From Vespula vulgaris (Eukaryota; Arthropoda; Insecta; Hymenoptera; Vespidae), in NCBI RefSeq assembly GCF_905475345.1, contig NC_066587.1:18367558-18431557 (forward strand): a stretch of 64,000 nucleotides of DNA, written 5' to 3'. A model generated the notes under the pieces. The model had not been told where the DNA came from, made no database searches, and saw only the letters and a list, made by a program, of their open reading frames with translations. Both the position numbers and the translations under genes were made by a program. Below, in pieces: positions 37,272 through 50,042 of this stretch (its first letter is position 1; each line of letters opens with the position of its first letter).

Positions 37272-40015
37272 CTTATAGAAGGAAATGGTAAAACGATTGG
37301 AGCTTTTTAAAATTTATTCGATTCTTTCTAACAGTCCTATTTATATCTTGGAATTTTTATAAAGAAAATATCGAGCGAGCATAGCATAACATACCGTACT
37401 TTATCTCGACATTCTCTTTTGTATACGCATATTCCAAAGAAAAAGTTTCAAGCGATACGCGAAGAAAATGCGAGGAAAATACGAGATAGTTTACGGTCTA
37501 AGAAAAAGAAAAAGAAAAAGAAAAAACGTTTTATTCAGTTGCAAGTGTTTGAGATTTTGATCGGTTTCCAACCAACCTGACTCTCCATGGGATCCGTATT
37601 AATCTGACACATATAAGTTCCAGAATCGTTTGGTTGAACGTTGCTCACGTGAAGTTTCCAGGTGTTATGTCCGTTATGAGTGACCGAGAGCCGTGGGTTA
37701 TGAGCGACCATGTGAGTGTGAATAGCTAGGATAGCCCTCGAATCTGATTTTATCCAGGCAATCTGTAGGATGAAAAAGATTACGATTCGTTGATGTGTTC
37801 TCAGAACTTTAGAGATAAATCTTTACGGCGTTATCTGATATGGAGAAACGTTCTAAACGTTAATTAAATTTCAAAGTGACTTTCACTACGTCGATACAAT
37901 ATGTATATATATATATATTTATTATTTAAAAATTTAAATAAACAAAAAATTATATATATGTAATGGGAATAGAGGTCATGGAGATTTTTTTTTTTTTTTT
38001 TTTTTTTTTTCAAGCAAACACTCTTCTCTCTTCTCTTAAAACACTCGAACGAAAAGCAAATTGTATGACTCGTTACTTCGTACCAACCGTAACGAGAGCC
38101 ATTCAGGATAAATGGTGTAAAGCGTGCCGCATATTGCTGCTAAAAGCCGAATAGTTAAAAAAGGGAGTCGAGAGAGAAAGAAAGAGAGAGAGAGAGAGAG
38201 GGAAAAAGTGTGAACAATCGCATGGTTTTTGGCTTCTACTTAGCAAACGCCAGAAAAATGGAACCAGCGCTAGTTAAAGGGTTATTTTTTCCCCCTTTTT
38301 TTTTAATGGAGCAAACACAGAAAACAGAGGTAACCGTGAACCAAATATCGCGTCAGGGTTCTCGTAAAAGGTATTTATCAATGTTAATCAAGTAACACTC
38401 GTCGCATCGCCAAAATTCGAACGAATTTTTAATCCTTATTATACCATCATCTAACTTTCAAATCACATACATACACACACTCATATATATGTATATATTT
38501 TTAAAAAAATTTTTATTTTTTCGTCAAAAAACTATTAGTTTATATAACAAAAGTTAATGCTAACAAATAGTATATTATATTTATTGTTATTAGTGCAATA
38601 GAATCGTATTAATATATGTTATATCAGAAATTTCACGTTATATAATTTTTGATTATATAGATATAAGAAAAAATGTATATAAAAATGATAGTGGGTTAAA
38701 ATTTCGACTATCCTAACGACGTGTGTGCTTGTATATGAATAATGAAACGATTCATATGAGTTAGGAAATTCTTTTTGTTTCTCTCTCTCTCTCTTTTTTC
38801 TTTCTTTTTTTTTCAAAAAATAGACCCGATCGAAAAGCAAATTTTATCCTTTAATTTTGATCCGTTTTATCGGATTATAACGACAAATTTGAAGGTAAAT
38901 ATCCAACAGGATATATTCCTGTGCACGCTCGTTTTAAATTTCAAATATTCCTTGCCGTTTGTCACACGTTATATTTCGTTCAAATAGAATCCGCGAAAAA
39001 GGTGTACGCGTTCGCGATATACACCGTGCAAACAAATAACCATTTTTTAATTAAAACTTTTCCTCTTTCGAAAAAAAAAAAAGAAATATATACAAAGGCG
39101 TAAAAAAGAGGATAATATATATAACGATACGACGATTCTTCTCGTCTACGTACGTCCAACGTTGCTTTTCCTCGATGTCACATCGATTCGTTAATATCCT
39201 CTCTCCGATAAAACTTGAAAACGCTTTCGAGAGTCCGGAATCTTACAAATTTTTAATAAATCCAATTGATGTAGAATGCTACCTCGTTATAAGTTGGAAT
39301 GTTCTCTCTTTCTTTCCCTCTCTTTCTCTCTCTCCCCTCTCTCTCTTTCTCTCTCTGTCTACTATTTCTATACAGCAAAAGTAAACTCGTAATAGAGACC
39401 TAGAATATTGACTATTTCAATTTTCAAAATTAGAAACCGTACGAAAAGCAAAAAGAACGTAATTAATAAATAATAAGATACGACAACGATAGCTAGTTTA
39501 TTTGTTACGAACGATAAGGCATACGAGAAAAGAAATATTTTACAAAGGTATAGTAAAACAAGAGAGAGACAGAAGGAGAGCGAAAGATGAAAGGGAGGGG
39601 GAAGGTTAAGAAAGAAAATAAGTAAAATTTGAATCGGCTGAGAAAAATCAAGCTCATTCAACTTGTGTAACCTTAGAATCTTATATTAGTGGCTCCTGAT
39701 TTATGTCTTTTCTTTCAAGCTTCTTTTTTCCTCCCCCTCCCCCACCCCTCTCTCCCTCCCCCTCCCCTCTCTCCCTCCCCCTCCCCTCTCTCCCTCCCCA
39801 CGTTCTCGTATTCTTTACGTTACTCGAAAGTACAGTTTGGCCCCGACTACCTCTTCAATCTCTACCTACTGCCACTACCACCTTTCCTTTTGCGATCGCG
39901 TATACTTTGAGAAGCAATTGTCGATTCGAACGTGCAATCAAACTCGGACTTCTTCTCCAAAGTGAATTACTTTTCGAGCTTTTTCGATCTTTGCTTCTTT
40001 TTATACATATACATA

Positions 40016-40046
<31 letters not shown>

Positions 40047-40111
40047 TTATAAATCGTCCATATCATAAAAACGAATCGTTTTCTATTTCTCTCTTTCTTT
40101 ATTGTTTACTT

Positions 40112-40152
<41 letters not shown>

Positions 40153-41259
40153 GCATATCTTCCTAGTATGGTAACTATCCATCCACATCCATAGATCAGA
40201 TTAGATTTAGTGTTAGAGTGTCTGTGTCTTTACTATTACTATTACTACTACTATTACTATACTACGTATACACATACACACACACACACACAATCAATCT
40301 GTGTGGATAGCTATTATGGATAATGCGCGATCCGTCTGAAGCACGTCGTGTATTTACGGAAACGCGATTTAGGCCAGCACTTATACGATTTAGGCCTTGC
40401 CGGCCTTAATCGACTAACTAATTAAACCTACGCCCAGATGCAATTACCTTGTAAGATTGAAGATGATTAACGACGCAGGTGAAGGAGACGTCACGGCCTT
40501 GAGTGACCGTATGGTTCTCCAAAGGTGCCAGAAACTGCGGCTGTATCTCCGACTTTGGCAACGTTTGACCTGCATCATGCGATTAGCTTGTGTTAGACGA
40601 TATCGACCTGGAACTTGATCCCTCTATCTTAATGCATTACGATAATAACGCTAATCTCGTTATCATTTTTACTTTTATTCCATAATTAATGGAATTGTTA
40701 ATGGAAATTGTTAATTATTATTATTATTGTTGTTGTTGTTGTTGTTTACGGTATTAAAAAATATGAAGTATTTTGTAAAAATGTATTTGCAAAATCGTGT
40801 TGATATACGAGCTAAATCTAATAATTACTTTCAAATCGCTTTTATTTTTTATATTCGAACAAAAAATCATTATCGTTATTCACAGAATTCAAATATTCCA
40901 TATTTGTGAAAATGTCTTGTTGAAATTCTATCGGGAGAGAAACTGAACCAGACGACTTAATATATTTATATTTTTAACATTAATAGTTGCTAAAATATCG
41001 TATACTCCGACAAAGTTAATTTACAAAGGGGATGGAGAAAAAAATTTGTATCTTTCGATTAGAAGTATAACAAAATACTCTCTTAAATCGAAGTATGTAT
41101 AAACTAGCGACGTGTTCGCAATCCGAACCTACTTCTCTTCGTCGTCTAATTTAATCTGATCCGTCACACGTGCCAGCGTACATATTAATATCCTTCGTTG
41201 AATATCCATCGTGGCTCGGATTAATAACGATTTACCGTCGACTATTCGAATTCCATCCA

Positions 41260-41316
<57 letters not shown>

Positions 41317-42281
41317 CATTCTCTATCACTCCTATTTTCCACCCCTGTCTTGTGTACTTATGTTAAAGAGTGGACGTGATTGTTCAAAATAGTTTATTAA
41401 CCACATTGCGTGGTTTGATCACGTACAGTTGAATTGCTTACAATTAGAAATCAGTGACAAAACAAAAACTAATAATATATTCCTCGGTGGTTCTACGTTG
41501 CTTTTTAATTAGGAAGAAAATCGATCCATTCTTTGGTCTCTTTGAAAAGTTAAACTCGTCAGTTGGATCTTTCTCGCAAGTTGCTTGGAGATCGATTAAA
41601 TAATGAAGAATAGACTCCTTGTACCTTTTGAACATGTTTCCAAAGTTAAAAGATCGATTCTTTTAGGCAGCTCAATCTCGATTCGAGTCGAAGAAAAAAA
41701 TTCATAACATTTGCTCCCCTTTTTTCCTTTTTCTTTTTTTTTTGTTTTCTTTCCGTTAATTCCCACGACTTATATCGATTTGTACGGGTATCGATGTACT
41801 TTTACTGAAGCTCCAAAAACTTTCGATGGTGCCTTTAAGAAGATTTCGTTCGATTTATCTCGAAAGTGGAACAAACCAAGAGAAAAGATAATTGGAGATA
41901 GATAGATAGATAGATAGATAAATAGATATAGGTAGATAGAGAGAGAGAGAAAGAAGCATGGACATTCAGATTTATTTCTATCATCTCTAGTCACTCAAAG
42001 AAAAACTTTACTAGGTTTGTTACTATAGTTTTCAATTTTTGCTTACTTTATTTTCGGTCGAGTAAAAAAAGGAGGAAGTATCGTATAAATAACAGAGAGA
42101 TAAAAAGGAGAGAGGATGGAAAAAGGAAGAGAAAGAGAGAGAGAGATAGTAAAGCGAGTTTGCGGCATCGGTACTTACGTATCATTTGTCTCTTACCGAA
42201 ACTAGAGTAGAGAAAGGCTGTGAGAAGGAAACAAGTAACGAGGTCCCGTGATGCCATGCCATAGAGTGGGCCATGCGCCAT
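33822..42281 (-). CDS. DIP/lachesin-type neuronal Ig-superfamily protein, 8 exons, ~509 aa
   Basis: Exons 42281-42179, 40569-40448, 37762-37577, 36805-36613, 35330-35202, 35119-35000, 34905-34735, 34327-33822; phases 1,0,0,1,1,1,1 and the frame closes. A signal peptide (VTCFLLTAFLYSS) is followed by Ig1 (FTCVV, AWIKSDSRAILAIHTHMVAH, DSGTYMCQINTDPM), Ig2 (VVIPPDIMD, LRCRATGTPKPTVTWRREDG, GSYLCIASNGVPPTVSKRY), Ig3 (PLIKVTNQLVAAP, LQCYVESSP, GSYICSAENPYGKAEGTI), a low-complexity stalk with 33 consecutive serines and a PAPAPAPA run, and a hydrophobic tail (LTVVVLLFAM) fitting a GPI signal. Sequence and exon layout match Dpr-interacting proteins, surface receptors that pair with Dpr proteins in synaptic partner choice; hymenopteran copies are often labelled lachesin. 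The DIP paralogue cannot be assigned here. An acceptor five bases before the ATG implies a noncoding upstream exon. MASRDLV (ATG 42257) is an alternative start. Confidence 0.85.
33972..34082 (-). repeat. Coding (TCN)n repeat: poly-serine stalk of the DIP-type protein
   Basis: On the minus strand this trinucleotide tract is in frame in the last exon and encodes three serines, one alanine and then 33 consecutive serines. TCT dominates one end, with TCC, TCA and TCG mixed at the other. Mixed codons suggest part of the tract is old enough to have gathered synonymous changes, while the pure (TCT)n part could still vary in length. Confidence 0.85.
34359..34440. repeat. (ATCT)n-(GTAT)n compound repeat at the last-intron acceptor of the DIP-type gene
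   Basis: About seven ATCT units and ten GTAT units lie within 35-115 bp of the acceptor of the final coding exon (34328), on the intron side. Confidence 0.9.
34514..34602 (-). other. tRNA-like inverted-repeat element in the last intron of the DIP-type gene
   Basis: The ends form near-complementary arms (GTTGGGCC...CTGGAT at 34514-34537 against ATCCAG...GGGCCAAC at 34582-34601). Read on the minus strand it contains a tRNA A-box-like stretch (TAGCTAGCTTATTGGT, 34582-34567) and a B-box-like GGATTCGAATC (palindromic core 34541-34550), with CTGGA/TCCAG able to pair as an acceptor-like stem. The spacing between the boxes is about 16 nt, too short for an anticodon arm, so this is not a functional tRNA. 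It could be a degenerate tRNA, a fragment of a tRNA-derived SINE, or a chance hairpin. Confidence 0.3.
37221..37268. repeat. (TA)n microsatellite in an intron of the DIP-type gene
   Basis: 48 bp of pure TA between exons 3 and 4. Confidence 0.9.
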
Positions 42282-42681
42282 GCGTGCTGTAACCAAAATA
42301 AAAAAAAAATAATTTCATGTCGAGTCACGAAGAGACAATATTGCTTTACGCCGATATATCCCTGTTTGTTTCATCATAAATGCCATAGACAATCCAAGGT
42401 AAACATCACTTTTCATTTCTATTGAACAACGTATAATCAAGATTAATTTTTAAATTAGTGCTTTTGAAACGTCACGACGTAGTTAGCCAATGTTTGGAAA
42501 TTCGTCGAACCTATGTCTGGACCACAAGAAAGAAAGAAAGAAAAAAAAAATAGAAAAAGATGTTAAAATGATGAAGATCAATTTCACAGAAAAAAAAGAG
42601 ACAGAGAGAGAGAGAGAGATGAAAGTGGAAATCGAGAATTTCTCTATGCTGTCGACGTGACTTCCCTCGTAAAGAGAGAGA

Positions 42682-42738
42682 GTAAGTGAGTGAGTGAGTG
42701 AGCGAGTGAGTGAGTGAGTGAGTGAGTGAATGAATGAG
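42682..42738. repeat. (GTGA)n tetranucleotide repeat
   Basis: About 13 GTGA/GCGA/ATGA units; each GTGA resembles part of a splice donor, as noted in the findings. Confidence 0.9.
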
Positions 42739-43068
42739 TTGGAGCGAGAAGAAGAGGAAGAGAGAAACAGGAGGAAGAGGGAGGGAGCAAGAAGGGGTCA
42801 GCTCCGAATCGCGTGAATATTAACTCGACAGTTGGTCGCCACATAAACGCCAACCGTTGATATATCCCACCCTCGCTACCCTCACTCTCTACCAGCCAGT
42901 ACCGCAATAATACTCGAATGGTAGCTATTCCTACCCCTCCAGTGAGGCAACTAGTCACCCACCCATCCATACCTACCTTCTCTTCTCTTCAACACGCACA
43001 CTCTTATCGAGACGGTTTGCACACATGTGTGCGAGTACTACGAGCGTTGCTTGCTGCCCGCCAAAGAG

Positions 43069-43070
43069 AA

Positions 43071-43149
<79 letters not shown>
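43069..43149. repeat. Long (GA)n microsatellite
   Basis: About 77 bp of nearly pure GA. Confidence 0.95.
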
Positions 43150-43153
<4 letters not shown>

Positions 43154-43561
43154 GTCGAATGAAAATTTTACTCCCGCTTTTGCTCTTACAACTGCGCTCT
43201 ACCCCTTTTATGTGACTTCGCTGGAGTTAAGGTACCCTCTTTTGCTCCTTCACCGAAATTCTATTCTCGCTTACGTGTTTAATCTGAACGAGGACGCGTG
43301 CGGCCTGGAATTTTGTCAATTCGTTTTATTCCTCCTGAGTATTATTTTGTTTTGTTTTTATATAATTCTTTTTTTTTTTCTTTTCTTTTTCTACTTTTTA
43401 TTGTATTTCTTTCTCTTCCTTCATCTATTTATTTTTGTTATCTTACATTTCTTTTATGCTTTTTAATCAAAATTCAGAATACACGTTGGGTGTTCTTTCT
43501 TTTTTCTCTCCTAAAAAAAGGATGGAAAACAAGGTTTAACATGCTTATTTTCTCTCTCTCC

Positions 43562-43603
<42 letters not shown>

Positions 43604-44021
43604 CTTACGAAACGTTACGTTTAGTCATCAATCAAAAGTAATTGGTATAATCCAAAGGCAAGTTTATCGATCATTTCTCGAACGCTGTGAAAGCAGTAAA
43701 TCAAATTCCTTTTGTTCATTGAATATTCTCATAAAAATGTGAAAAAGGAAAACAGGAAAAAAGAAAAAACGTTTGCAAGGAATCTCACCAACTACCGAGA
43801 TGTTTTAAAGAGCTACGGTACAAAGGATTTCAATCGTACAACTATAAAAAAGGTGTCTCGTTTGGACAACAAGGTAATTGCTCCTTAGGCGACGGAGAAC
43901 GAAGTAAGAATAGCTGTCACCTTTTTTAGTTAAGCTTACGTCTCCTTTGTGTACCGGTAACCGTGTTTATATCGTCCGAGAAATTGTCATGACTGTCTCT
44001 GTCTCTCTTTTCAACCCCTCT

Positions 44022-44056
<35 letters not shown>

Positions 44057-45401
44057 GAATGGAAAATCGAGTCTCTCTTTCTATTTTTAAATTATACCAT
44101 TGTACAGCAATTTTCCCAATTTTTCCATATTTTCCATGAGAGTTAATGTTTACGAGATAGAGTTCATGAATAATAATTTATTTGTTTATATAATTATAAT
44201 ACAGATATATGAGAAAATTTGATGAACAAACAAAGTTAAACAAATTCGACGTATATAAAATATAAATAGTTTAACAATTAATTACTTACGTTGTTTAATT
44301 ATCTTGAAAAAAGATTTTCATCGAGTTTTTTTTAATCTTTCGAAAATAATTTACTATAATATTTCATCAATTAGAAATTATTGTACATTCATAAGCCACT
44401 ACGTTTCACTAACTTTTGTTATTTGAATCATTTCGAAAGCATAAGAGAGGACTACGATGTAAACTCGCATATGTACGTATGTATTGTACATATATACATA
44501 CGTATGTACATTGTGGAAACACGAATCGTAGATATGTACACGTTGCGTCGATGAATGTATCTCCCTTCGAATGAAACGTTCCGTTAGGCTCTGCTCCCTT
44601 GAAAATCGACGAACGTGGTTGGTTTACCGAAGGTTCCTTTCAATCAAAATGCACTTGTGTGCCGATTCCGATTCTTGCAAATTATAATTTAATCGGTCTA
44701 TGGGACCGTGATTACGTTTACAGACTCCGCTAAGAGACGCTTTGACATTGAAATATTCCAAAAAACAAAAAAAAAAGAACTAAATAAATAAGTATGAGAA
44801 AAAAGTGAAATTGTCGGTAATTAGATTAGATTGGATCAGTTTCGATTTAGTTTAGAAAAATACGTTAAAACTATGATGAGAACTAGAAAATATTTATAAC
44901 AATACCAGAATGAAATAAATGTATACGTTTCGCAATAATTAATTCTTCTCATTTATAGGAATAATTCCAGACTCGAAGGATCTCGAGAGTTGTGAGAGCT
45001 GTGAAAGTAAACTTTGAACTTAGCGGAAGATAGCATTAAAAAAAAAAAAAAGAAAAAAAAGAAAAAAAGAGAAAGCAAGAGAAGAAAAGGAAAAAAAGAA
45101 AGAAAGAAAGAGAGAAAGAAAGAGAAAAGTAAAAAAGAAAAAAAATAGAGAGAGAGGGAAGAGGGAAAAGGAAAAAAAAATATTTTAAACGGAGGCGGAG
45201 TTCCATTCGTAGAAAGTAGCAGCAACCAGGAGTGCATTCACAGAAAGCTCGAAGAGTCTTAAACGTTGGAGCTTAACCAAAGGTACATCGGAAAGGTAGA
45301 GTGCCGCTCTAACAGCGTGAAGACTCTAAGTAGAAGGCGAAGAAGATGGAAGAGAGAGAGAGAGAGAGAAGTGGAGGGGGAAGAGGTGGAAAGTAAGTTC
45401 G

Positions 45402-45442
<41 letters not shown>

Positions 45443-45632
45443 GCTCACTCGCTCGAAGGAACTCGAAGGGGTTGGAAGGTACCCCTTCTCTTGCTCTTGC
45501 TACCAAGCTCTTTTCCCTTGGATCACTCGCCAACCCAAAGACTCCTTTTTCTTCTTTCGCTCTTCTGACTCTCCTGTAGCTTGAGAGGAAATAAAAGTTA
45601 CTCCGCGGCATCATATATCCGTTCATTTTACC

Positions 45633-45714
45633 CAGCTTGCTTGCTTTCTTGCTTTCTTGCTTCCTTGCTTGCTTGCTTGCTTGCTTACTTGCTTGCTTTA
45701 CTTGTTTGCTTGCT

Positions 45715-45752
<38 letters not shown>

Positions 45753-45757
45753 TGCTG
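45633..45757. repeat. (TTGC)n tetranucleotide array
   Basis: About 120 bp of TTGC with TTTC, TTAC and TTGT variants, the only array of this unit in the window. Its reading frames give Leu-Ala-Cys-rich strings that are not genuine coding. Confidence 0.9.
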
Positions 45758-46886
45758 CTATTACTTACGAGTTTTCTCTATTTCACTTTTTACTTGTATT
45801 TTTCTCATTCACTTTCCCTCGCTTCTTACATCTCCCAGGTGATTCTTTCGCGTGCACTTAAACAAATACGACACTTCCACCTGCCTCTTTTGGCAAAGCT
45901 AAAGAAAGAGAATACTCGTAGTCGTCGAAGCACCTCCTTTGCATTTGGCTAATCGCTTCTCGACGGATTTACTCGCGAATCTTACGTCGTTTTTGCGTTT
46001 GCCAAGAACAAGCCTTCGAGTCCTTGTAAATATTCAAAATCTTAAATCTCTCCTATAACGAACACAACGCTTTCTACCCTTTTAACTTTCACGCTCTTGC
46101 ACATTTGCGTTTTGAAAAAAAAAGAAAAGAAAAGAAAAGAAAACTGTGGAAAAAGGAGAAAGGAAAAAGAAACTTTTTTACACGATACGATATACGATAT
46201 ATACGAATGCGATACTATAGGATACGATATACGACACACTTCTCAAAGCAAACGAAACGATAACGATACTTGACATTACACAAGCATAGAACCGATTCGA
46301 TTCGAGTTCAAGGAGTACTTCGATAGATGGCATCTATGTATATTGTGTGTCGCGTTATCAGAAGGTCCGATTAGTGTAGCTTATGTGGCGCGTTTGGTAC
46401 GCCACGAGCTAAATACCATCGGGGATCCCTTATAGGCATTCGAATTTCCTTTGATCATTGATCTACCTTTAATACGTACCTGGGGTGTTTCAAGGATCCA
46501 AATATCTTCTTTGCCGCTCGAATCGAAAGCATTAAATTGATTTTACAAACAAATTCCACATATACGTATGTATATGTATTTGGGAGGGCAAGTATATATA
46601 TATATATATACATATATATGTATAATAAAATAAAATATATATGGTAAAATATTGAAGAGAACTTTTAAGTGCAACACGTTGCTCGAAATTATTGTCCGAT
46701 TCGTTTCAAGGATAGACGCTTTTCCATCGATCGATCATAATCCTATCGCATGCTAGTTCTGTTGAAAGAGAAAAAGAAAGAGAGAAAGAGAAAGAATAAG
46801 AATATTCGATTTTTCTGCTCTCTTATATCAAAAATGACGCCTCGATATGTATCGTTTAGCAAGGAAAGAGATAGATGGATCGATGG

Positions 46887-46921
<35 letters not shown>

Positions 46922-46945
46922 CAAACACATACATCTCTCTCTTTC

Positions 46946-46949
<4 letters not shown>

Positions 46950-46993
<44 letters not shown>
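46950..46993. repeat. (TA)n microsatellite
   Basis: About 44 bp of pure TA, part of a 100-bp TA/CA-rich block. Confidence 0.9.
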
Positions 46994-46995
<2 letters not shown>

Positions 46996-47350
46996 AAAAG
47001 TTTTCACATTTCGTAAAATTTCACTCTTCGAAGAGAAACTTTTTCCTTCATTCTGTATATGTATATTCATTCGTATACGCTTCGAGTGATCTCGGAAAGT
47101 GCAAGCACCCTCTCGGCCGTTCGTTCTTATCGCCCTTCCGTTTTCCAACCCTCTCTCTCCCTCTCTCTCTTTCTCTCTCTTTCTCTCTATCTATCTATCC
47201 CTATCTCGTATTACGTTGAGGGTCTATGCGCCTCTCGTTAACGTAACGGAGAGTGCGGCGAAATAGCGATTGACTATCGATGAGCCGAAAGTCAGCAACC
47301 GATAAAAGTAACGACTTTCCAAAGTTTCGATAGAATTCATCTTATCGTAT

Positions 47351-47439
<89 letters not shown>

Positions 47440-47465
47440 GTCTCTCTCTGTCTCTCTCTCTCTCT
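47351..47465. repeat. Longest (CT)n microsatellite of the window
   Basis: About 115 bp of CT with regularly spaced CTGT interruptions near its right end. Confidence 0.95.
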
Positions 47466-48000
47466 TAAACTTTTGAATCGAAACTCAATTACTTATGCCA
47501 CCAAAGTGTGGAAACATAACGTTTTACATGACTTTTTTAATCGCTTCGTAACGTCGAGAAATTAGAAAAAAAGAAAAAGAAAAAGAAAAAGGAAGAAAGA
47601 AAAAAAGAAAAAATTCGACCGAGAATTCAAAGTAGAAACGAGAAATGAATGTCGAGAACATCGTAACTTCTGTAGAAGTCACTTCCAGTCGAGTTCTATG
47701 TGGAGAGAAAGCACCCGAGAAGCTTTCGAGACTAATTCGTAATGGAAATACTTTGAATAGATCTTTTCTAAATTCTTTCTCAATGTAGTTGTGTGTGTCC
47801 AACGCGAGAGATTATACTAGACAAGAAGTAAAAGTCCACTAATACTTTTCATGTATATATATTTTTCTCTTTCTTTCTGTTTTTCTTTTTCTTTTAAATC
47901 ATTTATACATCTATTTCGGTAACGGGGAAAATCAAGTCTTTGATATCTGATTGTGTTTTCAAGTGGATTGAAATTAATTGAAAAGAGACTCATCCCACAG

Positions 48001-48047
<47 letters not shown>

Positions 48048-48367
48048 ACGCTTGAAATCCTACGGGAAGTAAAGTTTGACGAACTCAAACTCCTTGAAGT
48101 TCGGCGTCAAACCTCGAGCAAGTATCATCCATTTCTATATGTCTCTTAAACCACGAGCATGACGAAGAAGCACAGGAAAATGGATTCAAAATAGCGATAG
48201 AATGCCGATGACCGATGGACGTATTCTGACAGAAGTAACGACCCACAGTTAGGGTTCGCTTCTCGGCTCGTCCGAGCTACGATGAAACTTAAGGATTGTG
48301 GTTGAAACTGTCTGTAAAGTTGGCACAACGTTCAAAACGGGAACGATCGGGGTTGCTCTTTGGCTAG

Positions 48368-48392
48368 TAATAGTAGTAGTATTAGTATTAGT

Positions 48393-48477
<85 letters not shown>

Positions 48478-48480
48478 ATA
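48368..48480. repeat. (GTA)n/(GCA)n trinucleotide array
   Basis: Alternating blocks of GTA and GCA units over about 110 bp; open in several frames, but with no initiating context or flanking coding signal. Confidence 0.9.
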
Positions 48481-49184
48481 GCAATACAAGCAGTATCCTC
48501 TCTTACGTTAGTTCCTTCGTTAGTTCGTTCGTTCATTCATTCGTTCCTTTCTTCGAGACGTCTCTATTCCCTTTCATATTTCATATTTCATAAATACCAA
48601 GTACGTTTTAAAGTCAAAGGAACTTTGCAATAATATTCATAAATTCCATAAATCGTTAGAACGATGTGAACGATGAGAAATTTTCAAGATTTCGAAGGTC
48701 TTTTATCGAAATGAGAAGAATGTCGAGTCGTCGTTTAAAACAAACAAACTCGTTTATCCTTTCATCTTTTTTTTTTTATTATTCTTATTATTTTTTATTT
48801 TCTATTTTTTTTTCCTTTACCCCGATCATTATAATATACATACCTATCTATAAATATATCCCAGTGATTTTTTTCATCCAGGCATCGAACGTCCAGATAT
48901 TCGTGCGAGTAAATATTTGACTTTGGAGAATCTCCATAAATCCGCTATCAAATCAAATATTGAGTTTCCCGAAATTTATCGCGGGGAAAAGAATGGGAAG
49001 CGGGATAGGAAGGAAAGAGGAAGGATAAAAGAGTTTCGAATCATGATCGGTGTATATACGTACTCTCGTAGTGAGCGAAGAGGTGGGTTAACTCCTCGAA
49101 CGATTTCGCGATGTAGACGTGAAAACGAAATTTTTCTTTAACGATTTCTTAATGAATACGAAGGGAGAGGATTCTTCAAAGAAG

Positions 49185-49242
49185 ATAAATAGATAGATAG
49201 ATAGATAGATAGGTAGATAGATAGATAGATAGATAGAGAGAG
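49185..49242. repeat. (ATAG)n tetranucleotide repeat
   Basis: About 13 ATAG units with one GTAG. Confidence 0.9.
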
Positions 49243-49988
49243 AACATTATCAATCGTACTCCGATTTATCGAAGTATATTGATTCGTGCGTTAGTTTGGC
49301 AATCGTATAATCCAATTAGCTTACCACGAAATGGAGTAACAGCTGTAGGAATGGCGTGTTCTAATCGAGGATGCGCGTTACAGAAATGGTCGGGAACAAG
49401 AATCCTTGGCAGTAACAGTTAATCCTTCGGGAGAAGAGTACGATGTCTGTATTCGATGATTAGGAATCAGATGGCGAAGAAGAAGTAATCGGGTCAGTGG
49501 TTGAACGTGAAGGAAGGGTGGTGTGAGAAAAAGAGGAAGTGGAGAAAAGGGTAGAGGGTAGATCGGTGGTAGATCGGGGGTAGATCGGGGGTGAAAGATG
49601 GGAAAACAAAAGAGAAGAGCAGGAAGGAAGGAAGGAAGGAAGTAGAGTGAGTAGTATCGAGGTGATAAAAGATAGATAAAGCGGATGATGACGAAGAAGA
49701 GAAAGAAAAGGAAGAGAGAGAAAAAAAAAGAAAAAAGGGGGTAGATTCGTAAAGAGGCTTAAACGGCGATAACTTAGCACATTTCCAGGGAGAGCAGCAC
49801 TTCTACAAGACCGCAAAATCCTCGTTTCGCCACTCGGTGAAAAGAGCAGTGTCGAGGGATTCAGGACGTGAAGTATGCGATCGTATTGTGTGCGCGAGTA
49901 CGTCCATCTGTGTGTGTCAACGTATAGGTGTGTGTTTGTCACATGATCCGACAGAAATACGAGCCGATGAAATCATGCTCGAGCAGCA

Positions 49989-50023
<35 letters not shown>

Positions 50024-50042
50024 GTCGACGTCGACGTCGACG
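49989..50042. repeat. (GTC)n trinucleotide repeat
   Basis: About 11 GTC units followed by GTCGAC palindromic units. Confidence 0.9.

Noticed and set aside
48298..48633. Poly-Val/Ala and poly-Ser ORFs over the GTA/GCA array
   Set aside because: Repeat translation in three frames; unlike the DIP stalk there is no coding exon around it.
49185..49242. Regular tetranucleotide arrays considered as a CRISPR-like pattern
   Set aside because: Units are 4 bp with no unique spacers; ordinary eukaryotic microsatellites.
49460..49942. 160-codon minus-strand ORF rich in Ser, Thr, Leu and Pro
   Set aside because: Generated by purine-rich low-complexity DNA (GGGGGTAGAT-type and GGAA repeats) on the opposite strand; no signal peptide or domain.
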